Shown: positions 32,613 to 40,305 of the stretch, piece by piece | How the letters are laid out: each line of letters opens with the position of its first letter | Numbering within the stretch: the first letter of the stretch is position 1 | Assembly: GCF_004331645.1 (NCBI RefSeq) | Contig: NZ_SJSK01000001.1 | Location: 372,001-436,000, forward strand | Direction of reading: 5' to 3' | Source: Pedobacter frigiditerrae | GTDB lineage: Bacteria; Bacteroidota; Bacteroidia; Sphingobacteriales; Sphingobacteriaceae | Length of the DNA: 64,000 nucleotides | Notes under the pieces: model-generated | The model's database searches: none | What the model was told of the DNA's origin: nothing | What the model saw: only the letters and a program-made list of their open reading frames with translations | Program-made: the position numbers and the translations under genes

Positions 32613-34121
32613 TTGAAAAAACAAGATCCAATTTCGTTTTTAGAAAACTCCTTTTTGTCTATAAAAGAGTATTTAAAATCTGCGGAAATTAGTGGTGATA
32701 AACTAATTATTACAGCAGAGTTTATTCAAATACTTGAGCAAGAGACAAAAAAAGTATTAGCACTTTGTGCGATACTAAATCAAGACGATGATTTTGTGAA
32801 TAGCATAAATACTGAAGTAAACCGAAGTAATAACCTGCTGTTAAAAGCAGAGCATTTTTTCATTTCAGACCTGATAACAGCTTATCAACAAAACGAAGCT
32901 AAAGAAAGTCCAACATCAAGATTTGTTTTGGCCTATTATTATGATGCCTTAAGAAACAATCACTTTGCTGATGTAGCAGGAATTGCTGAATTGAACAAAT
33001 TAGTTACTAGCGAAGAATTTAAGGTTCATTTACATAAAATAAAAAAAGACAATACTTTTTCTACAACCAAAAATCACTATTACATTGTATCAACTTTAGC
33101 AGGAAAAAAAGATAAAAGGCTTGACATTGTTGCTAATCAAATTCAAATCTTTTTAAAGTACGCTTACAATTTAGACTTTTCGAACACTAAAGAATTAAAT
33201 GTTTTTTTAAACTTTGAACCATCTAAATTCAAGAGCAAATATCAAGCAGCTACCATAGCCGATGATTCTTTAGAAAAAGTAATGAAAGAGCTCAATGAGC
33301 TAGTTGGTTTAGAAAATGTAAAAAAAGACATAGAAGAGCTAATAAACTTACTCGAAATACAAAAAAAACGTAGCCAAAAAGGGTTGAAGAACATCGAAAT
33401 ATCCTTGCATACTGTTTTTTTAGGACCTCCAGGCACAGGAAAAACCACTGTCGCAAGATTATTAGGCAGGATTTTTAAACACTTAGGATTTCTCTCTAAA
33501 GGCCAACTTTATGAAACTGATAGAGAGGGTATGATAGCAGGATATGTCGGACAAACGGCTACAAAGGTTGATAAAATAATAGAAGAAAGTATCGGTGGTG
33601 TATTGTTTATTGATGAAGCCTATGCTCTCACACAAAATACGTTCGGCAATGATTATGGTGCAGAGGCCATAAGTATCTTACTTAAAAGAATGGAAGATAA
33701 AAGAGATGATTTAGTTGTAGTAGCTGCTGGGTACACTGAACCCATGAAGCTCTTTATTGAATCAAATCCAGGATTAAATTCAAGGTTTAATCGCTACTTC
33801 TCTTTTAAACACTTTTCTCCAGCTGAGTTATTTCAAATTTTTGAAAACTTCTGCAAGAAGTCTGATTTTATAGTTTCCAAAGATGCTGAGGATAAATTAA
33901 AAGATACTTTTGATTTATTATACTCTAAAAAGGATGATGGTTTTGGGAATGCAAGGGTTGTAAGAAATCTATTTGAAAAATGTGTTCAAAATCAAGCGAA
34001 CAGAATCATTAAGCTAAAAAAAATTAGTCCTGAGATTTTAAAGTCGATAAGCGAAGAAGATATACCAGAACCTAAAGAAACAGAAAAGATAGTTTATTTC
34101 TCTAACGAAGAAGATAAATAA
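32613..34121 (+). CDS. AAA+ ATPase of the CbxX/CfxQ type with a long N-terminal region
   Basis: The 502-residue protein has a helical N-terminal part of about 220 residues that I do not recognise, then a CbxX/CfxQ (SpoVK-like) AAA+ module. Walker A is at 271-278 (GPPGTGKT) and Walker B at 330-336 (VLFIDEA). Sensor and arginine-finger regions follow (AGYTEPMKLFIESNPGLNSRFNRY, FGNARVVRNLFEKC), as do pore-loop residues in MIAGYVGQT. The only start near the domain is TTG 32613, 10 bases after the ATPase gene with a purine-rich AAAAGAAAA ahead; no ATG exists before residue 224. It probably remodels a partner in the same envelope complex. Confidence 0.88.
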   Translation: MKKQDPISFLENSFLSIKEYLKSAEISGDKLIITAEFIQILEQETKKVLALCAILNQDDDFVNSINTEVNRSNNLLLKAEHFFISDLITAYQQNEAKESPTSRFVLAYYYDALRNNHFADVAGIAELNKLVTSEEFKVHLHKIKKDNTFSTTKNHYYIVSTLAGKKDKRLDIVANQIQIFLKYAYNLDFSNTKELNVFLNFEPSKFKSKYQAATIADDSLEKVMKELNELVGLENVKKDIEELINLLEIQKKRSQKGLKNIEISLHTVFLGPPGTGKTTVARLLGRIFKHLGFLSKGQLYETDREGMIAGYVGQTATKVDKIIEESIGGVLFIDEAYALTQNTFGNDYGAEAISILLKRMEDKRDDLVVVAAGYTEPMKLFIESNPGLNSRFNRYFSFKHFSPAELFQIFENFCKKSDFIVSKDAEDKLKDTFDLLYSKKDDGFGNARVVRNLFEKCVQNQANRIIKLKKISPEILKSISEEDIPEPKETEKIVYFSNEEDK

Positions 34122-34130
34122 TCATTAAAC

Positions 34131-34165
34131 AAAAAAACCATCCCAATTAATCAGGATGGCTTTTT
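34131..34165. terminator. Bidirectional terminator between the AAA+ and DUF2383 genes
   Basis: A 6-bp stem (34138-34143 with 34154-34159) is extended by A-T pairs across a mismatch, with A-rich left and T-rich right flanks, between two converging genes. Confidence 0.75.
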
Positions 34166-34181
34166 GCTTCAGCGAGTTTTA

Positions 34182-34637
34182 TTATGCTTGGGAATCTCTC
34201 AATGCTTTGATTTCATCGTGAGACACTCTTAATTGGGCTTTTTGTTCGGTTATTAAACTTCTCAAATCAGCTGATAAATCTTCTTCGGCTAGTGCCATTT
34301 TATATGCTTTTTGAGCCGCATCTTCTCCAAACTCACAATTGTTTAAAACTGTTTTACGGTCGTGGCCTGTAAAAACTGCTTTAACGTCCATCCAAGCTCT
34401 GTATATTTTTCCTGAATTAGTGGTTCCTTCTTCTGCTTCTTCACCTAAAGCTTGCACTTCAGTTGCTAATGCCATTTTCAATTTATGGCTCTCACCAATC
34501 ATTCTTACAAATAAAGATTTCAAATCCGAATCTTCTGATTTTAGCTCTTCAATAGCTTTTTCATAACCTGCAACTCTATCGTTATTTATTTGAATCAGGT
34601 CGTTTAAAATTTCTGCATTTACTGTTCTCGTTTCCAT
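34182..34637 (-). CDS. PA2169/DUF2383 family four-helix-bundle protein
   Basis: The 151-residue, all-helical protein begins with the family-typical stretch ILNDLIQINNDRVAGYEKAI and continues with the block KIYRAWMDVKAVFTGHD. Conserved Glu and His positions lie in ferritin-like helices, such as ESHKLKMAL near the middle and CEFGEDAA later. Members look like ferritin-related bundles and are often stress-induced; the biochemical role is not known. The gene converges on the six-gene envelope operon and shares its terminator, so it is not part of that transcript. No signal peptide. Confidence 0.88.
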   Translation of the reverse strand: METRTVNAEILNDLIQINNDRVAGYEKAIEELKSEDSDLKSLFVRMIGESHKLKMALATEVQALGEEAEEGTTNSGKIYRAWMDVKAVFTGHDRKTVLNNCEFGEDAAQKAYKMALAEEDLSADLRSLITEQKAQLRVSHDEIKALRDSQA

Positions 34638-34725
34638 ATTTTTTAGTTTTGATGTGCCTAAAGAACATTAGCCATAAATAAAAGTTTAAAATAACTTAGC
34701 GCATTTAGGAATACCAAAAGCTTTA

Positions 34726-34733
34726 TATATTTG
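34726..34733 (+). promoter_or_regulatory. TAnnTTTG -7 element for the GNAT-Crp pair
   Basis: TATATTTG ends 19 bases before the ATG at 34753. The -33 region (TTTAG near 34704) is only approximate. Confidence 0.45.
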
Positions 34734-34752
34734 ATTAATTATCATATTAAAA

Positions 34753-35283
34753 ATGTACAATGTTTTCCCAAATTTTCTTGAAGAAGGTTTTCAGTTGCGG
34801 CAAATAGTTGACGAGGATATTAATAAGATTTTTCTAGGCCTTTCACATCCCGATATTGTTAAATATTATGGCGTTAATTATAGCAGTTTATATGATACGC
34901 AAGAGCAAATGAAATGGTTTGCTGAACTTGAGGAAAGTGGAACTGGGATTTGGTGGGCAATAAACAGTCCTCAAAACTCTGATTTTTATGGTGCAATAGG
35001 CCTTAATAACCTAAGCAAAATTCACCAAAAGGCTGAGATTGGTTTTTGGCTACTCCCAGAATACTGGGGAAAAGGCATAATGAAAATAGCTGTAGACTTA
35101 GTTTGCAATTATGCATTTAAAGAGTTGAAGTTACATCGCATAGAAGCTCTTGTTGAAACAGAAAATAAAAATTCAAAGAACTTGCTAAATAAGTTAAGCT
35201 TTAACCACGAAGGAACCTTTATTGATTATGAAATTAAAAATGGAAACTTCATAAGTCTAGATTGCTATGCAAAACTTCATTAA
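34753..35283 (+). CDS. GNAT acetyltransferase, RimJ/RimL type
   Basis: The 176-residue protein shows the layout of ribosomal-protein or amino-acid N-acetyltransferases: FQLRQIVDEDINKIF at the start, GAIGLNNL, then motif A (AEIGFWLLPEYWGKGIMKIA, with G-x-G-x-x) and HRIEALVETENKNSKNLLNKLSF. The substrate is unknown. Its last 17 bases overlap the start of the Crp-like regulator gene in another frame, so the two are translationally coupled. Confidence 0.9.
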   Translation: MYNVFPNFLEEGFQLRQIVDEDINKIFLGLSHPDIVKYYGVNYSSLYDTQEQMKWFAELEESGTGIWWAINSPQNSDFYGAIGLNNLSKIHQKAEIGFWLLPEYWGKGIMKIAVDLVCNYAFKELKLHRIEALVETENKNSKNLLNKLSFNHEGTFIDYEIKNGNFISLDCYAKLH

Positions 35284-35833
35284 TCATCTTAAAAAATACA
35301 TTACTCTCAATGAAGATGAATTGCAGATTCTATCCTCTTATGTGAAAACAGTTTCTTTAAAAAAGAAGGATTTTTTACTAAAGGAAGGGCAGGTTTGTAA
35401 AGCCAATTATTTCACGGAAAAAGGTCTTTTAAGGATGTATTTTATTAATGACAAAGGCGTAGAACAAATCACTCAGTTTGCATTAGAAAATTGGTGGATA
35501 TCAGATTACATGAGTTTTACTATGCAATCTCCCGCTCATTTCTATATTCAGGCCGTAGAAAATTCTGAAGTTATTGTAATAGAACATCATAAACAAGAAG
35601 AGTTAATTAAGCAGTTGCCACAGTTAGAAAAATACTTCAGAATCATTATACAACGAGCTTACGCAGCATCTCAAATGAGATTTAAATACTTTTACGATTA
35701 TTCTAAAGAAGAAAACTACCGTCAATTTGTTTCCTTATTTCCAGAGTTTGTTCAACGCATACCTCAATACATGTTGGCTTCTTATTTAGGTTTAACGCCA
35801 GAATATTTAAGTGAGTTAAGGAAGAAGGGATAA
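35267..35833 (+). CDS. Crp/Fnr family transcriptional regulator
   Basis: The 188-residue protein has an N-terminal cyclic-nucleotide-binding-like barrel (about 15-115; KKKDFLLKEGQVCKANYFTEKG, ENWWISDY), a dimerisation helix (LEKYFRIIIQRAYAASQ) and a short C-terminal helix-turn-helix (RIPQYMLASYLGLTPEYLSELRK). The phosphate-binding residues of true cAMP receptors are not seen. Bacteroidota carry many such regulators with unknown effectors. A perfect 16-bp palindrome 129 bases past its stop, in front of the AhpD-like gene, is a candidate target. Confidence 0.9.
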   Translation: MQNFINHLKKYITLNEDELQILSSYVKTVSLKKKDFLLKEGQVCKANYFTEKGLLRMYFINDKGVEQITQFALENWWISDYMSFTMQSPAHFYIQAVENSEVIVIEHHKQEELIKQLPQLEKYFRIIIQRAYAASQMRFKYFYDYSKEENYRQFVSLFPEFVQRIPQYMLASYLGLTPEYLSELRKKG

Positions 35834-35961
35834 TTTCCTTTACTTCAGAGAACACAAAGAGTTCACAGAGTAAAGAAGAACTAGATAGTCTCTTGTTCTA
35901 TATAAAAAACGCATTTTTTACTTTGGGTAAAACTTAGCCCTTTTCGCTTATTTATTCATTT

Positions 35962-35977
35962 CTTAAACTAGTTTAAG
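35962..35977. promoter_or_regulatory. 16-bp perfect palindrome, candidate operator
   Basis: CTTAAACTAGTTTAAG is a perfect inverted repeat. If transcription of the next gene starts near 36011 (4 bases past the -7 element), its centre is at about -41.5, the class II activator position. The nearest regulator gene codes for the Crp-like protein just upstream. Confidence 0.6.
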
Positions 35978-35998
35978 TTTTTTCATACAGCTTCGGTT

Positions 35999-36006
35999 TA
36001 CCTTTG
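35999..36006 (+). promoter_or_regulatory. TAnnTTTG -7 element for the AhpD-like gene
   Basis: TACCTTTG lies 23 bases before the ATG at 36030. No good -33 element is present, as expected for an activator-dependent promoter. Confidence 0.55.
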
Positions 36007-36029
36007 ATTCATCATAAAACAATTAAAAA

Positions 36030-36470
36030 ATGGAAACAAGAATAAACATTGGTCAAATAGAACCGTTAGCTTACAAAGCACTAATGGGTATCGAAACTTA
36101 TTTAGCAGCAACTTCACTTAATAAAACTCATAAAGAATTAATTAAAATTAGAGCATCTCAAATTAATGGTTGTGCATTCTGTATCAATATGCACACCACA
36201 GATGCTAGAAAGCATGGAGAAACAGAGCAACGTATTTACTTACTAAATGCTTGGAGAGAAGTAGCTAACCTTTATACAGAAGAAGAAAGAATTATTTTAG
36301 CACTAACTGAAGAAATGACTTTAATTGCAAATGGTGGCGTTTCTGATGAAACCTATAAAAAAGCAAATTCATTTTTTGATGATAACCAACTGGCCCAAAT
36401 TATGATGGCAATTATAGCTATTAATGCCTGGAACAGAATGGCAATTGCTACCCAAATGCAACCAGCTTAG
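36030..36470 (+). CDS. Carboxymuconolactone decarboxylase/AhpD-like protein
   Basis: The 146-residue, all-helical protein has the redox motif Cys48-x-x-Cys51 with His55 (GCAFCINMHTTDARKHG), the hallmark of AhpD-type peroxidase partners. The preceding LIKIRASQINGC and later TEEERIILALTEEMT are usual for the family. It probably has alkylhydroperoxidase-type activity or passes electrons to a peroxiredoxin. It is a single gene downstream of the Crp-like gene and likely controlled by it through the palindrome at 35962-35977. Confidence 0.92.
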   Translation: METRINIGQIEPLAYKALMGIETYLAATSLNKTHKELIKIRASQINGCAFCINMHTTDARKHGETEQRIYLLNAWREVANLYTEEERIILALTEEMTLIANGGVSDETYKKANSFFDDNQLAQIMMAIIAINAWNRMAIATQMQPA

Positions 36471-36477
36471 TTCTTTT

Positions 36478-36592
36478 GTCATTCAGAGCGAAGCGAAGAA
36501 TCTTAAGCGTTAAATTCTTCGTTCCATTACCTGCACTGAGACTGAAATAATGCATTTCGCATTAAGATACCCTATCGAATTGGGTATGACGA
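36478..36592. repeat. Dispersed intergenic repeats
   Basis: A GTCATTCAGAGCGAAGCGAAGA copy starts at 36478, and an ATACCC...TGGGTATGAC hairpin lies near 36569-36590. Both belong to extragenic repeat types seen elsewhere in the window. No gene is seen. Confidence 0.55.
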
Positions 36593-36596
36593 ACGA

Positions 36597-37157
36597 CTAT
36601 ATTTTCGATAAAGGCAAGTATCCCAAAAAGATTTCATCTTCTTGCAAACCATTAGCAGGAGTAAACTTTAAGGTGTATTTGCTTTTTGTTTCTTTTGATA
36701 AAATATCCTTGATTTCGAAAATATCATCCACATCTACACCGAACTTATCATCTATGTGAGATGTTGCACCTTTAAAGCCAACGTGTTTGTAAAATGCAGT
36801 TTCCTTAGCTTCTTTTATGGCAAGTGCTTTTTGATCTGAAACCGCTAACATCTTATAATGAAGTTCTTCAAATTCATCCTTTTTGTAACCACCTAAATTC
36901 ATAAAGAACAAACTTCTTATCTCAGTTTTATTTTCTTCTTCTTTAGCAGTTACTTCAACTTTATAGTCTCCAACCTTGTTCACAATTCTGTAAGCATCAA
37001 CATGGATTTTACCTTTTGCTTCTGGCCAAAAAGCTAGCATCTCTGGCAATAATTCTTTAACAGATGTACCAATGCCAAAGAATATATCATGTTGCTCTAT
37101 ATTTCTTCCCATTGGCGTTGCGCCTAGTAATATCATAAATAACTTCGGAGTTTGCAT
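36597..37157 (-). CDS. DUF1543 domain-containing protein
   Basis: The 186-residue soluble protein begins with the DUF1543 signature (LFMILLGATPMGRNIEQHD), followed by WPEAKGKIHVDAYR and a second similar segment (FFMNLGGYKKDEFEELHYKM). The two halves look like a repeat of one alpha/beta unit. Nothing is known of its activity, and no catalytic motif stands out. It is divergent from the CREST-like membrane protein gene. Confidence 0.88.
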   Translation of the reverse strand: MQTPKLFMILLGATPMGRNIEQHDIFFGIGTSVKELLPEMLAFWPEAKGKIHVDAYRIVNKVGDYKVEVTAKEEENKTEIRSLFFMNLGGYKKDEFEELHYKMLAVSDQKALAIKEAKETAFYKHVGFKGATSHIDDKFGVDVDDIFEIKDILSKETKSKYTLKFTPANGLQEDEIFLGYLPLSKI

Positions 37158-37233
37158 TGGCTTGTGAAATTTGTATGAGATAAAATTAAAACATTTAAAT
37201 TCACTTAACGTTTTTAAAAAACAAACATTTAAT

Positions 37234-37914
37234 ATGCGTTTATTCCAAAATCCACCAGATGGTGGTTCACTCTACACTGAAACTAATCTACAACAACTTT
37301 TTCCTGAGCCATTAAACGCATTAACATCTTGTTTTTTCTTAGGAATAGCCATTTATTGGACATTTAAATTAAGGAAAGAACATAAAGCTCATCCGTTTTT
37401 AACTTACTGTTTAATCCTACTTTATATTGGTGGCGTAGGTGGCACAACTTATCACGCCTTTAGAAAATGGAATATATTTATCATGATGGACTGGCTGCCA
37501 ATCATGTTGCTCTGTGTTTCTGCAGGTGTATATTTTTTAGCAAAGCTGATTAAATGGTATTTCGCACTTTTATTTGTATTCGCTTATCTAGCTTTTCAAT
37601 TCTATTTTAGAAGTACAATGTCTGGAAACGATATGCAATTATTCATCAACATTAACTATGCAATGATGGCAGCATTAGTTTTATTACCCGTTTTAGGCTA
37701 TCTAATTCGTAGTAATTGGAAAGATGGAAAATGGGTAGGTTATGCGCTTATCTCTTTTGTAATTGCACTTACATTTCGCATTGCGGATAAATGGGAATGG
37801 TTAAATACTGGCACTCATTTCCTCTGGCATACGTTCGGGGCAATAGCTTCTGCCTGTATGTTCTATTATATTTATTTAACTGGCGTGAAAGAAGAAATTA
37901 AGAATAGATTGTAG
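37234..37914 (+). CDS. CREST/ceramidase-like seven-helix membrane protein
   Basis: From ATG 37234 the protein has 226 residues and about seven membrane helices. Residues that fit the metal-site pattern of the CREST superfamily (alkaline ceramidases, PAQR receptors, PGAP3) are His74 in TTYHAF, Asp86 in MMDWLPI, and His195 and His199 in GTHFLWH near the C-terminus. The longer frame to 37171 would need a TTG and adds 21 polar residues. Sphingobacteriaceae make sphingolipids, so an amide hydrolase acting on ceramide-like lipids is plausible but not proven. Confidence 0.72.
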   Translation: MRLFQNPPDGGSLYTETNLQQLFPEPLNALTSCFFLGIAIYWTFKLRKEHKAHPFLTYCLILLYIGGVGGTTYHAFRKWNIFIMMDWLPIMLLCVSAGVYFLAKLIKWYFALLFVFAYLAFQFYFRSTMSGNDMQLFININYAMMAALVLLPVLGYLIRSNWKDGKWVGYALISFVIALTFRIADKWEWLNTGTHFLWHTFGAIASACMFYYIYLTGVKEEIKNRL

Positions 37915-37951
37915 GCCCTGGCTAATGAACCAATGATACTAGTGAACTAAT

Positions 37952-38389
37952 CTATTTCCACTGATTAATCAATTTCTTACACCTTGCTTCCACCTCCTTA
38001 AATACAGGTTCAAATAAGTGGTTATGGTGATAAGGATCTATAACTTCGCCTTCATCAGCTAGAAAGAAGCTAACTTTTTTGCGTTGCTCTTCTGTTTTAG
38101 CTAATCTTAAAACATCCTTATAGTTGTTTTTATCCATTACCAAAATATGGTCAAACTCGTCAAATAAATGACTATCAAAAAGCCTTGCTCTTTGTGCAGA
38201 AATATCGTAGCCAAATTCTTTTGCAACTGCAACACTTCTCTTATCTGGAGCACTACCAATATGCCAATCTCCCGTTCCTGCAGATGCAATTTCCCAACCT
38301 AAGTTTTGTTCGTTTACTAAATGACGCATCACTCCTTCTGCCAAAGGCGAGCGACAAATATTACCCAAACAAACCATTAATATTTTCAA
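37952..38389 (-). CDS. Low-molecular-weight protein-tyrosine phosphatase
   Basis: The 145-residue phosphatase has the P-loop VCLGNICRS (Cys7, Arg13, Ser14) right at the N-terminus and the acid loop VIDPYH, whose Asp is the general acid. DHILVMDKNNY is also typical. The start must be TTG 38389, because the next ATG (38377) would cut into the first beta-strand. It starts 2 bases after the stop of the lipoprotein gene and is probably co-transcribed. It removes phosphate from tyrosine residues; the target is unknown, and no tyrosine kinase gene is nearby. Confidence 0.93.
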   Translation of the reverse strand: MKILMVCLGNICRSPLAEGVMRHLVNEQNLGWEIASAGTGDWHIGSAPDKRSVAVAKEFGYDISAQRARLFDSHLFDEFDHILVMDKNNYKDVLRLAKTEEQRKKVSFFLADEGEVIDPYHHNHLFEPVFKEVEARCKKLINQWK

Positions 38390-38391
38390 TG

Positions 38392-38835
38392 TTATTTTGA
38401 TTTTGAAGCCAAATAAGTAGATACTAGGGCATGCTTTTCTCCATTACTTGTTATTTCTGAAGTGTGAATTAAAGAATTCCCTTTTACTTTTAATATAACA
38501 ACAGTCCCTCCAGTGTTCCCGTAGTCTAAAGTAACCTGGTCACCCTCTCTTTTCCATTTTTGTGATTTTGTATTTGGTATCATATCGCAAAGCGACCCAT
38601 TAGAACTAAATTCAAAAAGACCACTCTCATAAAATACATAAGTGAAGTTCTTTGAACACCATTCAGGATTTTGCAAGCTTAAATAATTAGTGGAGGTTTT
38701 GCCGTTAATAGTAATTGCCGGAGATATAACCTGAGCTTTTAGCACCCAGTTATAATCGGTTATATTTGCTGTAGTATTATCCTTTTTACAACCGATGGTT
38801 AGGAAAATTAATGCTAAAACTAAAAATGCTCTCAT
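38392..38835 (-). CDS. Small lipoprotein of unknown function
   Basis: From ATG 38835 the protein has 147 residues with a lipoprotein signal (lipobox TIGC, Cys16) followed by a KKDNTTANITDYNW stretch. The rest is beta-rich, with a cysteine pair (PEWCSKNF, SLCDMIP) and a lipocalin-like ending (VTLDYGNTGGTVVILKVKGN). I do not recognise the family with certainty; it resembles META/lipocalin-like lipoproteins of Bacteroidota. The longer frame to 38898 lacks a better signal. Confidence 0.7.
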   Translation of the reverse strand: MRAFLVLALIFLTIGCKKDNTTANITDYNWVLKAQVISPAITINGKTSTNYLSLQNPEWCSKNFTYVFYESGLFEFSSNGSLCDMIPNTKSQKWKREGDQVTLDYGNTGGTVVILKVKGNSLIHTSEITSNGEKHALVSTYLASKSK

Positions 38836-38916
38836 ATTATATTTAGATTTTATAACCAATACGAAATCTTGGAAAGAAACGCTACAAGAACAGCACAATT
38901 AAATAAACCCTAATTC

Positions 38917-39717
38917 CTATTTATAAATATCGTTTAAAATTTTCGCTAAACGAACGCCTCCTTTTAAAAGTTGTTCATTCACAGTGCCAATCCAATCGTA
39001 ATTATACTTATAGCTTAATTTATCATCATTTTTAATACCAGTTGCATATATCTTATTACAAATACCATACGATTCCCAAATGCAATCTTTTAAGCTAGCT
39101 TTTTGCCAGTTGGCAATTTGCAAAGTTGTAGGGTGATTAATTGCTTTTGTATATTCTGTATAACTTAATTGCTGAAAATCTATCAACTGCTCGTCCCAAA
39201 CCTTGTGTAAGTTTGACTTTTCGCCAAACCATAAAACCTGCACTTTATTTCCTCCTAAATCATCTTTTCTGGCAGTGTGCATCGGCTGATTCATATCCCC
39301 AATTAAATGGATAAGCATTTTTAATGCTAATGTTTTTTGTGCCAATGTACTCTTCTTGTTTTTCAAAACAACAATCATCTCATTGGTTTTGTTATAAACA
39401 TTAGCACTAGGTTGATTATCTAAATAACTAAACAAATCCGTTTGACTCAAGCCTGGATTCAAATTTACATAATGCCAGCTACTCAAATAACTATAAGAAC
39501 TATCAGACCTCACAAAGTCTGCCCAATTTGCCGATAGAGCTATACTTTCTGTTCCCAAAATTTGTTTAATAGCTGCTTTAGCTTTCATCTGTAAATAACT
39601 GTCAGCAATTTCACCAACAATTCTATGTCCTAATGCACCCCAAGCACTTGCTGTAATTGGCACATAAACCAAAGCAAAAACTACAACTAACTTTTTAAAT
39701 ATTGATAATTTCTTCAT
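38917..39717 (-). CDS. Secreted S1/P1-type nuclease
   Basis: From ATG 39717 the protein has 266 residues with a signal peptide ending TASA. The mature protein starts with Trp (AWGALGHRIVGEIAD), whose N-terminus is a zinc ligand in this family. Other ligand blocks are ANWADFVRSD, SSWHYVN, LIHLIGDMNQPMHT and NLHKVWDEQLI, so all three zinc sites appear present. These enzymes degrade single-stranded DNA or RNA and release 5'-nucleotides outside the cytoplasm. ATG 39717 lies one base after the stop of the preceding lipoprotein gene. Confidence 0.92.
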   Translation of the reverse strand: MKKLSIFKKLVVVFALVYVPITASAWGALGHRIVGEIADSYLQMKAKAAIKQILGTESIALSANWADFVRSDSSYSYLSSWHYVNLNPGLSQTDLFSYLDNQPSANVYNKTNEMIVVLKNKKSTLAQKTLALKMLIHLIGDMNQPMHTARKDDLGGNKVQVLWFGEKSNLHKVWDEQLIDFQQLSYTEYTKAINHPTTLQIANWQKASLKDCIWESYGICNKIYATGIKNDDKLSYKYNYDWIGTVNEQLLKGGVRLAKILNDIYK

Positions 39718-39718
39718 T

Positions 39719-40234
39719 CTATAATTCTTTAGGCACACAGGTAATTTTTTCTTTCAAAACCAATGCACATTCTCTTTGGTCATTCAAACTCTCTAATACC
39801 AAACTGTTTGCACCAGATGACTTAATCTTAAAATTAGTTAAATACCTTCCAGTCCTGTAACAGCCAGAAACCTTTTGCTTGTAGTTATCTTTTGTAAAAG
39901 TTCCATTTAGCATTAAAGTATCGCCTTTAACAACGTAAGTCCCTTTTGCATACTCTTTCCAGACCCCTTTATTAAAGCATGAATCCGAATAATAATTTAC
40001 TTTCGAAAAAGTCGTCAAATCCACATAAAATGAATCGCAACTTATTTTAAAACGATGTTGGGTATAAGTTAAAAGCTTACTGGAATTTGCAATACTATCT
40101 TGATTCCACACCCCTTGTAAAAGGGCTTCTCCCTTGCCTTGTACATTAGGTAAACGGCTGCAGGAAAAGAAAAAAGCTGAAAGACTAAAGACTAAAGCGA
40201 AGAAGTATGTTCTCTTAAAAAAAAATGTCATCAT
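39719..40234 (-). CDS. Lipoprotein of unknown function
   Basis: The 171-residue protein has a lipoprotein signal (lipobox FFFSC, Cys25). The mature part is beta-rich with five further cysteines (ISCDSF, SDSCFN, SGCYRT, QRECAL, KITCVP), which suggests disulfides in the periplasm. The family is not recognised. Located between fumC and the nuclease gene on the same strand, and tightly joined to the latter. It starts about 70 bases after the fumC stop. Confidence 0.7.
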   Translation of the reverse strand: MMTFFFKRTYFFALVFSLSAFFFSCSRLPNVQGKGEALLQGVWNQDSIANSSKLLTYTQHRFKISCDSFYVDLTTFSKVNYYSDSCFNKGVWKEYAKGTYVVKGDTLMLNGTFTKDNYKQKVSGCYRTGRYLTNFKIKSSGANSLVLESLNDQRECALVLKEKITCVPKEL

Positions 40235-40305
40235 TAAATATTTACGACGTTATGTTTTGCAACTTAATATTGCTTTCGGCTTTAGTCTTTCTGCTTTTCG
40301 CTTAA

